A DNA stretch of 64,000 bases from Leifsonia psychrotolerans (lineage in GTDB: Bacteria > Actinomycetota > Actinomycetes > Actinomycetales > Microbacteriaceae): NCBI RefSeq assembly GCF_013410665.1, contig NZ_JACCFM010000001.1, positions 3,100,001 to 3,164,000 of the forward strand, written 5' to 3'. A program made the translations under genes and the position numbers. Positions 42,751 through 50,758 of this stretch are shown here, piece by piece. Below the pieces are notes generated by a model. That model saw only the letters and a program-made list of their open reading frames with translations, was not told where the DNA came from and did no database searches. The stretch's first letter is position 1. The number at the start of each line of letters is the position of its first letter.

Positions 42751-43959
42751 GTGACTACCAGCACGGCGAGCGTCGACATTCCGTACTTCGAGATCTCCGA
42801 TCCCACATTTTCGATGCAATCCGAGGCTGTTCGTGACGCCCGGGAGCGCAGCTGGTATGCGCGCTCCAGCTACGGCATCAGCGTGCTCCGCTACGAGGAA
42901 GTCTCCGAACTGCTGAAGAGCCCGCACCTCAATCAGGGCAGTGCGAAGTGGCCCGACCACCACGGTGTACATGGCGGCATCTTCTACGACTGGTGGGTGA
43001 AGAACCTCCTCGTGCTGGAGGGCGACGAGCATCACCGCATCCGTCGTCTGCTCAATCCGGCATTCTCGCCGACGGCAGCCCGCCGCCTCGAGCCGCAGTT
43101 CGCGGCCCTGGCCGAAGAACTGATCGCCGATTTCGGCGACCGCACCGAGATCGAGTTCGTGCGCGACTTCGCCGAGCCGTTTGCGACCCGGGCCCTGTGC
43201 ATCATGCTCGATATTCCGCACGACGACTGGCGCTTCATCGCCGAGCACGCCAACACCATCGGCTTTGCCCTGTCGGTGAGTATCAAGGACGATATTGACC
43301 GGATCGACGACGCTGTAACGGAGCTCTACCGCTACGTCGAGACTCTGATTCAGCAACGGAAGGGAACCCCCGGACAGGACGTCGTCTCGCGTCTGGTGCA
43401 ATTTTCTGAAGCCGGCGACAAACTTTCAGACGAAGAACTGCGCAATGCCCTCGTGCTCATGCTGTTCGGCGGAATGGACACCACCCGCAACCAGCTCGGG
43501 CTGCTGATCCAGACTTTTCTGCGCCACCCCGACCAGTGGGAGTTGCTCGCAGCGCGCCCGGAACTCGCACGTCAGGCGCTCGACGAGGGACTGCGGGTCA
43601 ACCCGACGACCACCTGGGTGACGCGGGAGGCCAATGAGGACTTCACCTACCGGGGCCTCGACATCGCGAAGGGGACCACGGTGCACCTCTTTACTCAGAC
43701 GAGCGGCACCGACCCGCGCGCGTACCCGGCCGACGAGATTGACATCGCGGCCGAGGATCGGCTTCCGCACCACACCTTCGGCGGCGGAATGCACCACTGC
43801 CTTGGCCACTACATTGCACGCGCCGATATGAGTGTCGCCCTGCCGATTCTCGCGAAGCACCTGACCAACCTCGCCTGCCCCGGCGGCGATACCTGGTTGC
43901 CCGATTCCGGAAACACCGGGCCGATCGTGTACCCGCTCACGTTCACGCGCCGCGGCTAA
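42751..43959 (+). CDS. Cytochrome P450
   Basis: Soluble class I type monooxygenase of 402 residues. Heme-thiolate Cys in HHTFGGGMHHCLGHYIAR (about 350), oxygen-activation helix LFGGMDTTRNQLG with the acid-threonine pair DTT, ExxR in ALDEGLRVNP, and the C-helix motif GDEHHRIRRLLNPAFSP that contacts a heme propionate. The start is GTG behind aaaggagcac. Its redox partners, a reductase and a flavodoxin, are encoded divergently. It is followed by a gamma-glutamyl ligase-like gene. P450s of the CYP151 type that open cyclic secondary amines are also found beside glutamine-synthetase-like genes; whether this one belongs there needs a phylogeny. Confidence 0.95.
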   Translation: MTTSTASVDIPYFEISDPTFSMQSEAVRDARERSWYARSSYGISVLRYEEVSELLKSPHLNQGSAKWPDHHGVHGGIFYDWWVKNLLVLEGDEHHRIRRLLNPAFSPTAARRLEPQFAALAEELIADFGDRTEIEFVRDFAEPFATRALCIMLDIPHDDWRFIAEHANTIGFALSVSIKDDIDRIDDAVTELYRYVETLIQQRKGTPGQDVVSRLVQFSEAGDKLSDEELRNALVLMLFGGMDTTRNQLGLLIQTFLRHPDQWELLAARPELARQALDEGLRVNPTTTWVTREANEDFTYRGLDIAKGTTVHLFTQTSGTDPRAYPADEIDIAAEDRLPHHTFGGGMHHCLGHYIARADMSVALPILAKHLTNLACPGGDTWLPDSGNTGPIVYPLTFTRRG

Positions 43960-44021
43960 TTCATCCCCCCCCATTTTTCACTACGCATCACGTACCTGGC
44001 TCAACGTTGAGAGGACCCACC

Positions 44022-45494
44022 ATGAACACCACCCCCGCGCTGCTCGACCTCGAGGATCGGCTTGACGCCGCGCCCTCGCTCCCTGCGGTCGGAAGCCGTT
44101 TCGGCGACGCCCTTCGTGAAATTCTGAATGATGACGGTGCCTTCGATCGGCACCAGGAGGCCAACCTCCGGCCAGAGGTCATCGAGGCTCTCGAGAGCAA
44201 GATCTCCGATGCCGGCGTGAAGTTCATTTACTACATGATTCCAACGTTGGGCGGCCGTACCATCGCCAAGGTCGTTCCGGCCGAGCACGTGGCCCGCAAC
44301 CTGCGTAAAGGCATCGCGTTTCACCGCACTGCACTCACCGATCTTCAGACCAACCGAGGCGGGCAGCTGATCGGCGGCGGCGTCGCCGCTCAGGAATTCT
44401 GGGCGCTTCCCGAGCCGGACACCTTCAACGTGCTGCCGTGGGACACCGATGTGGCCCGAATGTTCTGCACCGCCTACGAGCCCCCTCACCTCGAGGGCGT
44501 CGGCGGCCGGCTCATGGAGTACGACGTGCGTGCTCTCTTCCAACGTGCACACGCCGCATTCACCGAGCGCACCGGCCTCGAGCTGCGGAGCGGCCTCGAG
44601 CCTGAAATGACCTGGGCTGGACCCGGCATGGAGGTCAAAACCAAGGATGGCCAGAGCCCCGCCTACCAGGTCGAAAACCTCGAGCGGATGCGCCCCGTCT
44701 ATAAGAAGGTCATTGACTACGCCCAGAAGCTCGGCTTCGACATGATCGAAGGCGACTACGAGGACAACGGCCAGCTCGAGCTGAACTGGAACTACGACAA
44801 CGCCGACCGCTCGACCGAGCGCCTCACGGTGTACCGCCAGATCTGCAAGCAGGTCGCCCGCGAGCTCGGCTTGGAAGCCAGCTTCATGCCCAAGCCGTAC
44901 AACGGCAAGATGGGAAACGGATGCCACCACAACCTCAGTCTGTGGCGCGGAGACGAGAACGTCATCGAGGATGGCAGTGTGCAATTGCACGTGACCGAGA
45001 CCGCGAAGCACGCCATTGCCGGCATGCTGGTGCACTCGCCGGGCTCGATGCTCATCATGGGGTCGACGGTGAACTCCTATAAGCGTTTCTGGGACATCGG
45101 ACAGTTCGCGCCGTCCGGTGCCGACTGGGGGCTCGACACTCGAGGGGTCGCCATCCGCATCTCGTCGAACGGGCGGATGGAATACCGTCTGCCCGACGCG
45201 AGCGTGAACCCCTACCTCTCACACCTGTACCTCCTCGCCTCGATCGAAGACGGCCTCGACCGCCGGCTGGACCCGGGGTCGCCCGAGAGCCCCTCCGCTG
45301 AGCTGATGGACACCCAGCTGCCGAGAACTCTCGGTGAGGCCATCGACGCATTCCGTGCCGACGAATACCTGATGAACGCGATGCCGGCCGGGCTCACCAA
45401 GATCTACCTCGAACTCAAGGAGGACGAGTGGGCGCGCTACTGCGGAACCATCTCGCAGTGGGAGTTCGATCAGTATTGGGAGGCGATCCCGTGA
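44022..45494 (+). CDS. Glutamine synthetase-like gamma-glutamyl ligase
   Basis: ATP-dependent ligase of 490 residues from the glutamine synthetase superfamily. Metal-binding Glu in RSGLEPEMTW and DNGQLELNWNY, glutamate-site motif NGKMGNGCHHNLSLW, and the R...YRLPDASVNPYL segment. It diverges from true GlnA: the N-terminal beta-grasp is atypical and there is no adenylylation tyrosine motif near the end. Enzymes of this type attach glutamate through its gamma-carboxyl to amines (polyamines, ethanolamine, methylamine, cyclic amines). Start ATG 44022 behind gagagga. The stop overlaps the next gene's GTG by four bases. The two amidotransferase genes in the cluster would reverse its reaction. Confidence 0.92.
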   Translation: MNTTPALLDLEDRLDAAPSLPAVGSRFGDALREILNDDGAFDRHQEANLRPEVIEALESKISDAGVKFIYYMIPTLGGRTIAKVVPAEHVARNLRKGIAFHRTALTDLQTNRGGQLIGGGVAAQEFWALPEPDTFNVLPWDTDVARMFCTAYEPPHLEGVGGRLMEYDVRALFQRAHAAFTERTGLELRSGLEPEMTWAGPGMEVKTKDGQSPAYQVENLERMRPVYKKVIDYAQKLGFDMIEGDYEDNGQLELNWNYDNADRSTERLTVYRQICKQVARELGLEASFMPKPYNGKMGNGCHHNLSLWRGDENVIEDGSVQLHVTETAKHAIAGMLVHSPGSMLIMGSTVNSYKRFWDIGQFAPSGADWGLDTRGVAIRISSNGRMEYRLPDASVNPYLSHLYLLASIEDGLDRRLDPGSPESPSAELMDTQLPRTLGEAIDAFRADEYLMNAMPAGLTKIYLELKEDEWARYCGTISQWEFDQYWEAIP

Positions 45495-46204
45495 GCCGCG
45501 TCATCCGTCTCGCCTGTATCGACTCCGAGGCCCCGCCGCTGTTCAATGCCAGCATGGACGGTGTTACCCGTGTCGGCTATGAGCCGGATGCCGCGGCGCT
45601 CGTCTTCAGCCGACTCGGCTACGCGCACGAATGGGTCATGCTTCCCTGGGAGGACATGATCCCGGCGGTTCGCCGAGGCGACGCGGATGCCGTCTGGTGC
45701 GGACAGGGCATGACCGAGGCGCGGGCGGCGCAGGTCGACTTCACCGCTCCGTACGCGATCTTCAACGAGACGCTCATCGTGCGGGCCGGCGACCCGGCGC
45801 GCACGCCGGACGATCTGGCCGGATACCGGATCGCCGCCATCTCGAATTCCACAAACATGGCACTCGCCGAGACGTTCCCCGGAGTCGAACTCGTCGCTTT
45901 CGGAGCGAGCGACGACGTGTTCGGCGACATGATCGAGGCCACCAGAAATGGTGACGTGGACGGATTCGTCGACGACGACGTGGTGATGCTGCCGCTGACA
46001 GCCGACCCCGCGTTCGTTGAGGCATTCACGATCCAGACCGGCAATCGCTGGGGGATTGGTGTCGCGCCGGGCAACGATGAGCTCCGCGAGGCGATCAATG
46101 GGGCCTTGGCCGACTCGATCGCCGACGGCAGCCTCGAAACGATCTGGGCGAAGTGGATGCCGTTGCTCCCCTTCCCCCTGGGCGAGGTCGCGGAAGTCCG
46201 ATGA
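45491..46204 (+). CDS. Solute-binding-protein-3-like domain without export signal
   Basis: Protein of 237 residues resembling the amino-acid-binding proteins of ABC transporters: ADAVWCGQGMTEARAAQVDFTAPYAIFNETLIV, DLAGYRIAAISNSTNMALAE, GDVDGFVDDDVVMLPL, GNDELREAINGALADSIADGSLETIWAKW. The domain begins at residue 5 and no signal peptide or lipobox precedes it. The GTG start overlaps the ligase stop (GTGA), fixing the start, so the protein should be cytoplasmic. No permease or ATPase of this transporter type is nearby. It may bind the pathway substrate or have become an enzyme. Its stop overlaps the next ATG by four bases. Confidence 0.85.
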   Translation: MSRVIRLACIDSEAPPLFNASMDGVTRVGYEPDAAALVFSRLGYAHEWVMLPWEDMIPAVRRGDADAVWCGQGMTEARAAQVDFTAPYAIFNETLIVRAGDPARTPDDLAGYRIAAISNSTNMALAETFPGVELVAFGASDDVFGDMIEATRNGDVDGFVDDDVVMLPLTADPAFVEAFTIQTGNRWGIGVAPGNDELREAINGALADSIADGSLETIWAKWMPLLPFPLGEVAEVR

Positions 46205-46938
46205 CGGTTCCGCGTATCGGCGTGACGGGAATGTGGTCCAATCGGGTGCACGGCCTGCGCTATGACGGCAACGCGGTGGCCACGCAGGTGCTCAGCGCTG
46301 TGGTGCGGTCGGGGGGCGAGCCGCTCACCCTCTTTGCCGAGAGCGCGCTCCGCCCCACCGAGCGGATGCGCGGGCTTGACGGCCTGCTCATTCCCGGCGG
46401 CGCCGATCTTGATCCGGCGAGTTACGGCCAGGTTGCTGAGCCGGAGACGATGGTCGCCGACTACGCCGGGCAAGATGCGTTCGAGGCGGGGCTCATCTCG
46501 GCGGCGCTCGCCGCCGGGGTGCCGGTGCTGGCGATCTGCCGGGGCTTTCAGCTTCTGAACGTGATGCACGGCGGCACACTCGTGCAGCACCTCGGCGACA
46601 AGACCGCTGCGCATCGCGGCAGTGTGCATGGGATGGCGCTGACCGCCGGGTCGTGCCTCGCCACGGTGATCGGGGACAGTGCGCTCGACGTGTCTTCGTA
46701 TCATCACCAGGCTGTCGACCGGGTCGGCGAAGGCCTCACGATCTCTGCTGTCGCCCCGGATGGCATCGTCGAGGGGCTCGAACTCGCAGGCCATGAGCTG
46801 ATCGCGATCCAGTGGCATCCCGAGGACGCTGCGGCGACGGATGCGCGCCAGCGTGCGCTGTTCGACTGGCTGGTGGCCCGGGCCGGTGCCCGCGCGGCCC
46901 GGGGCCGTCTCGCCGGAATCGGTGCTGAAGTGCTGTGA
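46201..46938 (+). CDS. Second gamma-glutamyl hydrolase-like class I amidotransferase
   Basis: PuuD-type hydrolase of 245 residues: LLIPGGADLDPASYG, nucleophile Cys in LAICRGFQLLN, and His-Glu in AIQWHPED. SYHHQAVDRVG is shared with the protein at 38272, but overall the two differ clearly, so they are not a recent duplication. It is the last gene of the P450-ligase-binding-protein-hydrolase operon (all junctions after the ligase overlap by four bases). The expected reaction is removal of the gamma-glutamyl group from the oxidised product. Confidence 0.9.
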   Translation: MTVPRIGVTGMWSNRVHGLRYDGNAVATQVLSAVVRSGGEPLTLFAESALRPTERMRGLDGLLIPGGADLDPASYGQVAEPETMVADYAGQDAFEAGLISAALAAGVPVLAICRGFQLLNVMHGGTLVQHLGDKTAAHRGSVHGMALTAGSCLATVIGDSALDVSSYHHQAVDRVGEGLTISAVAPDGIVEGLELAGHELIAIQWHPEDAAATDARQRALFDWLVARAGARAARGRLAGIGAEVL

Positions 46939-47030
46939 TCGGTGCCGGGACGCGTGATCGCTGAGCACGCATCAGGCGATGATTCCCCGCGACACACGCA
47001 GTTCGGGGTCGATCAGCGATTGCGTGCCGT

Positions 47031-48503
47031 TCAGCGTCGCTCGATGTCGTTGGGGATCCAGGTTTTGTCGAACCACGGCTTGAGCGGCCCATACAGTCGC
47101 AGAATCGCATACCAGCTCTTGCCCGCGACCGTCTGGATCCAGTTGCCCCGGTGCTCACTGGGCGGTTCGGGCCCGAAGAGAAGATCGATCGAGCCGTCAT
47201 CGTTGTAGGTGAGCTCATTTCGGTTGTTCACACTGCTCCGGCTGGGCAGTGGCTGGCCGGTCTGCAGCTCCGAGCGGGTCTGCGGGTCGTAGGCGATGAG
47301 CGACCAGAAGTCCTTGGCGGGAATGCCCGGCGGAAGGGTGAGTTGGTAGCTGCTGCCGCCCTGCAGGAAGGCGCCGGTGGCGTCCCGCTCGGAGATGGCG
47401 TACTGAGAGCCGACACCCACCATCTCAAGCGCCATCGCCGGAGTGTTCAACGTCGCTTGGTAGAAGAACAACGTCCTGGCGTCCATGTTGCGGCCACTGC
47501 GGCCGTCGCCGTCGAGCCAGCGGTAGTCGCCGCCGACGAAGCCCGTCTTCCAACTGCGATCTGGGTAGTAGTAGGCGCGCGGATCCCTGGTCTGAAAGCA
47601 GATCGCCCGGGCGGTGGCGTTGCCGACCGCGGCGGCGTCGGTGAGGGTGGCGAGCATCCTCTCGTCTGGGTTGAATGGGTGGTCCTTGTGAATGCCGATC
47701 GAGGCCAGCAGACCGCGGGTCTCGGGATCGATCATCTCAATCGGTTCACGTCTGATCACATCCGCGACCTCTGCGTAGAACGTCTGATCGTTGGCGTGGA
47801 TGGTATTGACTGCTGCGCCGGAGATGGAGATGAACGTCATTTCTGGGCGCTCGTCCGCAGCGGACAGCGGGTAGATCTTGACACCCGTCTCGAACATTTG
47901 GGTTGCCGCGTCGGTCTTGCCGTCGACGAGGAAGCCGCGCAAGGCCAGCAGGTTGGTGTAGCTGGTCGAGTGGGCTACGTGGTAGCCGTCCGGGATCTCG
48001 CCCTTGTAGCCGGGCGGAACCAGCAGGTAGTCGCCGCCGGCACCACGGTCGGGTCCCGGAGCGCCCATGTCGGTCACGAAACGGAACCAGGCGTCGTTGA
48101 CGGTGCCCGGACCGCACCCCGGTGGGATCTGGACGACCGTCGGGCCGTCACGGCCAAGGTCAAGCATCGCGATCGCGTAGACGGTGTCGGTGTTGCCGGT
48201 CAGAAAGAGCGGGTTGGAATCCAGAAGGCGGTCAGCGATCACCATCGTCTGCGCGGAGTCGCAGCCAACGCTGGCGAAGCCCGTTCGCAGGCCTTCCATC
48301 GAGGCCGCGGGAACACACTGCAGGAACACCTCCACGGCCCGCAAAAAGTCGAGGTGGTCGAAGACCTTTCGGGCGGTCTCGCCGCTGGGGAATCCGTCGG
48401 AGAACTCCAGCCTGCCGATGCGGGTCTCGACTCGATCAGGCGTCAAGATCGTGCTCGGGATCGGAGTGTTGTAACCGGACGGGATGTTCGTCGAGGTGAC
48501 CAT
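47031..48503 (-). CDS. DUF1254/DUF1214 domain protein
   Basis: Product of 490 residues. N-terminal DUF1254 (ARKVFDHLDFLRAVEVFLQCVPAASMEG, then LFLTGNTDTVYAIAMLDLG) and C-terminal DUF1214 (DFWSLIAYDPQTRSELQTGQP, GNWIQTVAGKSWYAILRLYGPL). The family is widespread and its biochemical function is not settled. There is no signal peptide here. A palindrome lies 31 bases upstream of the start. It is convergent with the amine cluster and followed on its other side by the transposon. Confidence 0.9.
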   Translation of the reverse strand: MVTSTNIPSGYNTPIPSTILTPDRVETRIGRLEFSDGFPSGETARKVFDHLDFLRAVEVFLQCVPAASMEGLRTGFASVGCDSAQTMVIADRLLDSNPLFLTGNTDTVYAIAMLDLGRDGPTVVQIPPGCGPGTVNDAWFRFVTDMGAPGPDRGAGGDYLLVPPGYKGEIPDGYHVAHSTSYTNLLALRGFLVDGKTDAATQMFETGVKIYPLSAADERPEMTFISISGAAVNTIHANDQTFYAEVADVIRREPIEMIDPETRGLLASIGIHKDHPFNPDERMLATLTDAAAVGNATARAICFQTRDPRAYYYPDRSWKTGFVGGDYRWLDGDGRSGRNMDARTLFFYQATLNTPAMALEMVGVGSQYAISERDATGAFLQGGSSYQLTLPPGIPAKDFWSLIAYDPQTRSELQTGQPLPSRSSVNNRNELTYNDDGSIDLLFGPEPPSEHRGNWIQTVAGKSWYAILRLYGPLKPWFDKTWIPNDIERR

Positions 48504-48533
48504 GGCCTCACCATAAGGTCTGAGGGCACCACG

Positions 48534-48558
48534 GCCTTCACCCTCTCAGGGTGAAGGC
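48534..48558. promoter_or_regulatory. Perfect palindrome upstream of the DUF1254 gene
   Basis: gccttcaccct-ctc-agggtgaaggc, 11-bp arms with a 3-base centre, 31-55 bases before the start codon. Its length and position fit an operator overlapping the promoter; the spacing recalls MerR-type sites. Confidence 0.55.
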
Positions 48559-48616
48559 GCACGGTCGGTGACCGCGATAGAGGGTGTGCACTGACACGTT
48601 GTGTGGGGAGTGATAC

Positions 48617-48621
48617 GTGGA
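48617..48621. repeat. Left target-site duplication of the Tn7-like element
   Basis: gtgga immediately before the left terminal repeat, identical to gtgga at 60226-60230 immediately after the right terminal repeat. Confidence 0.93.
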
Positions 48622-48647
48622 TGTCAGTTCTCAAGCTAGTTGAGACT
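48622..48647 (+). repeat. Left terminal inverted repeat
   Basis: Begins tgtcagttctcaagctag and ends ttgagact. Further copies of the gagac word follow at 48659-48666 (gtgagacc), 48708-48715 (inverted, ttctcacc) and 48720-48727 (atgagact); these are likely TnsB-binding sites. Confidence 0.93.
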
Positions 48648-48745
48648 TTTCAATCACCGTGAGACCAGGCGCCTGCTGGAGTTGTCGTTGCGGTGATGGC
48701 GGCCAAATTCTCACCAAACATGAGACTACCCCGAGGGCAAACAAA

Positions 48746-48784
48746 AACGGCCGTGAAACCTAGTCAATAGGTTTCACGGCCGTT
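48746..48784 (-). terminator. Intrinsic terminator of the tnsABC-tniQ operon
   Basis: aacggccgtgaaacct (48746-48761) pairs with aggtttcacggccgtt (48769-48784). Read on the minus strand, the 16-bp stem runs into a T tract (tttttgttt), 12 bases beyond the tniQ stop. Confidence 0.88.
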
Positions 48785-48796
48785 CAAGATTCCGGA

Positions 48797-50758
48797 CTAC
48801 TCGGCGAGTATCCGTTCGGATGGAGGGCAGTCGGGGCATCCGTTTGAAGCGATGCGATGGAGAACGCTCTGGTTGTGGACGTGTCCGTGGGCGAGGCACT
48901 TCCACCAATACAGTTTGGTTCCCGCGAAGATTCGACTTGGGTCGGTTGGCCCGTTGAGATAGGGATGAAACTCTCTGACCAAGACGGGCTGCGTTGTCTT
49001 CAAATCGTTCACGTTCGGAACGAGAGTGCGCCTTGAGCAGACACTGCACTTGTAGCCGGCGGTGCGTCGTTCGATTCGCTGTCGGTAGCGGTGACCGTGA
49101 GGACAGAGCCAATACGCCGTGTAGTCAGAACCGTGAGTGAAGTCATCCGGAGTTAGCCCCTTATTGAGGGTGGGATGCCACTCGGCGGCAATGAGCGGGT
49201 GAGTCAAGGCCAGGCTCTCGTTTGAAGGGTGGCGCTGTCCGGTCACGCATTCGTGGCAGCCTTTGCTATTGACCCTGTCAACGATTGACATCGAGTATTC
49301 GTGGCCGTTTGGGCAGACCCAACGCACTATGAGGCAGCTTCCAGCTCCGTGCGCGGTCGGCGAGACTTGTCCCAGCCAGCTGGGGTGAAACTCGTTGACG
49401 AGCAAAGGGTGTGTGGTCGCCAGGTCATTAACCCCTGCGATGATGAGTCGGTTGAGGCAGACGGGGCACCTTGAGTTCGCTGACGTGCGGTTTGAGACGG
49501 TTGCTTCGTAGCTGTGGCCCTTGTCAGGGCAGAGCCAGAAGTATCGTTCCTTTGAGCCGGGAGAAATCTGCTCAGCAGTCAAGCCGCCGTTTCGAGCGAG
49601 GTCGAATTCGGAACCGATGTCGGGCCGCACGGCGGCGAGTGAGTTGTATCCGGCGACGATGAGGTGGCCGTGACAGACAGGGCATTTCGGTGCGCTGGTT
49701 GGGCGTGCAGCGAAGGGTCGTTCACGGTCGGTCTCGAACTGGTGACCGGATGCGCAGATAGCCAGAACCTGACGGACGTCGCCGATGGCTGTCGGTGCCG
49801 CGAGGCGTCGCTCATTGGTGAACGCGAGTCCAAATTGTGCGGCGGTGACCGGGTCGTCGCCAGTGACAGCGAGGTAATTCTCGAACGGTTCAAGCTCGTC
49901 CCGTGTTGCTTTAAGTGCGCCGGCCACGTGCGCGCTCAGGGGAAAGTCGTGGGGCCACGCGGGTTCAAAAGTCGCCCCAGTGAGGATTGAGTGACGAACG
50001 GCAAAGGCGGTCGGACGCAAGTAAAGCCACAACGCCCGTGCGAGTTCGGGGGGCGCGTTGTCTAGTGCCGCAGCGAGCGCGGACGACAGCTTCTGAAATG
50101 AATTCAGGAAGGTCGAGCGGGGATTGAAGATTGCGCGCGCGAGGTCGGGCGCGGTTGCTACTGCTGCCACTGCAATCACAGCTGGGAACACGTCGGACTC
50201 GGCGGATGGCTTGTCGGTTGCAGTTGCCGATGCCATAAGCACGTCGCGGAGAAGCACATAGAGACGAACGTCGATGCGGTGTTGGCTGCGGAGTTTGCGG
50301 AAGATGAGCTCGGCGCGGACATGTTCGACGCCGACGTGGCTCTGGTCCTCTCGCGTGCTGTGCAGACCGACCCATCTCGCATGGCGGACGCAAACCAAAT
50401 CATCGAAGTGAGAGTTCTGCTCGACATCTGCCCCTGCCGCACAGTGAGCACACATATGACGGGAGGCTGGGAGCAACTCGTTGCAGAACGCGCAGGACCC
50501 ACCGTCGACGTGGCGGAGCCAAGAGCTGGAATCGGCCCCAAGGTGTAGTTCTGCTCGCTTCGTCTTCGCAACAAGCACTTCCAGCCATGTCGCGGCGCGG
50601 TCGGCAGTCTTGCTGGAAGCGGTGATGCTGCTGATGAGCTGATTCTTGTGGGTCTCACTCGAGAAGTTTGCGGCGAGGAGGCGGCGAGTGTAACTGTCAA
50701 CGCTTTCGCGATGAAGAGGGCGCACGTCGAAGGGAAACAAGCGCATCTGCCCGTTCAT
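48797..50758 (-). CDS. TniQ/TnsD-like target selection protein with zinc-ribbon array
   Basis: Protein of 653 residues. The N-terminus (FPFDVRPLHRESVDSYTRRLL) fits the start of TniQ proteins and is followed by a zinc finger (SCAFC...MCAHC, about 92-109). From about residue 325 there are five repeats of some 65-70 residues, each with a WxCPxGHxY / CPxC ribbon and a NDLATTHPLLVNEFHP-type linker (the treble-clef zinc-ribbon pattern, DUF4379-like). In Tn7 relatives TniQ/TnsD recognises the attachment site and recruits TnsC. Here the ribbons are the likely DNA-reading part and the target is tRNA-Gly. The ATG overlaps the tnsC-like stop by four bases. Confidence 0.87.
   Translation of the reverse strand: MNGQMRLFPFDVRPLHRESVDSYTRRLLAANFSSETHKNQLISSITASSKTADRAATWLEVLVAKTKRAELHLGADSSSWLRHVDGGSCAFCNELLPASRHMCAHCAAGADVEQNSHFDDLVCVRHARWVGLHSTREDQSHVGVEHVRAELIFRKLRSQHRIDVRLYVLLRDVLMASATATDKPSAESDVFPAVIAVAAVATAPDLARAIFNPRSTFLNSFQKLSSALAAALDNAPPELARALWLYLRPTAFAVRHSILTGATFEPAWPHDFPLSAHVAGALKATRDELEPFENYLAVTGDDPVTAAQFGLAFTNERRLAAPTAIGDVRQVLAICASGHQFETDRERPFAARPTSAPKCPVCHGHLIVAGYNSLAAVRPDIGSEFDLARNGGLTAEQISPGSKERYFWLCPDKGHSYEATVSNRTSANSRCPVCLNRLIIAGVNDLATTHPLLVNEFHPSWLGQVSPTAHGAGSCLIVRWVCPNGHEYSMSIVDRVNSKGCHECVTGQRHPSNESLALTHPLIAAEWHPTLNKGLTPDDFTHGSDYTAYWLCPHGHRYRQRIERRTAGYKCSVCSRRTLVPNVNDLKTTQPVLVREFHPYLNGPTDPSRIFAGTKLYWWKCLAHGHVHNQSVLHRIASNGCPDCPPSERILAE

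Noticed and set aside
47151..48554. 467-residue frame opposite the DUF1254 gene
   Set aside because: Shadow frame; DUF1254/DUF1214 motifs are on the minus strand.
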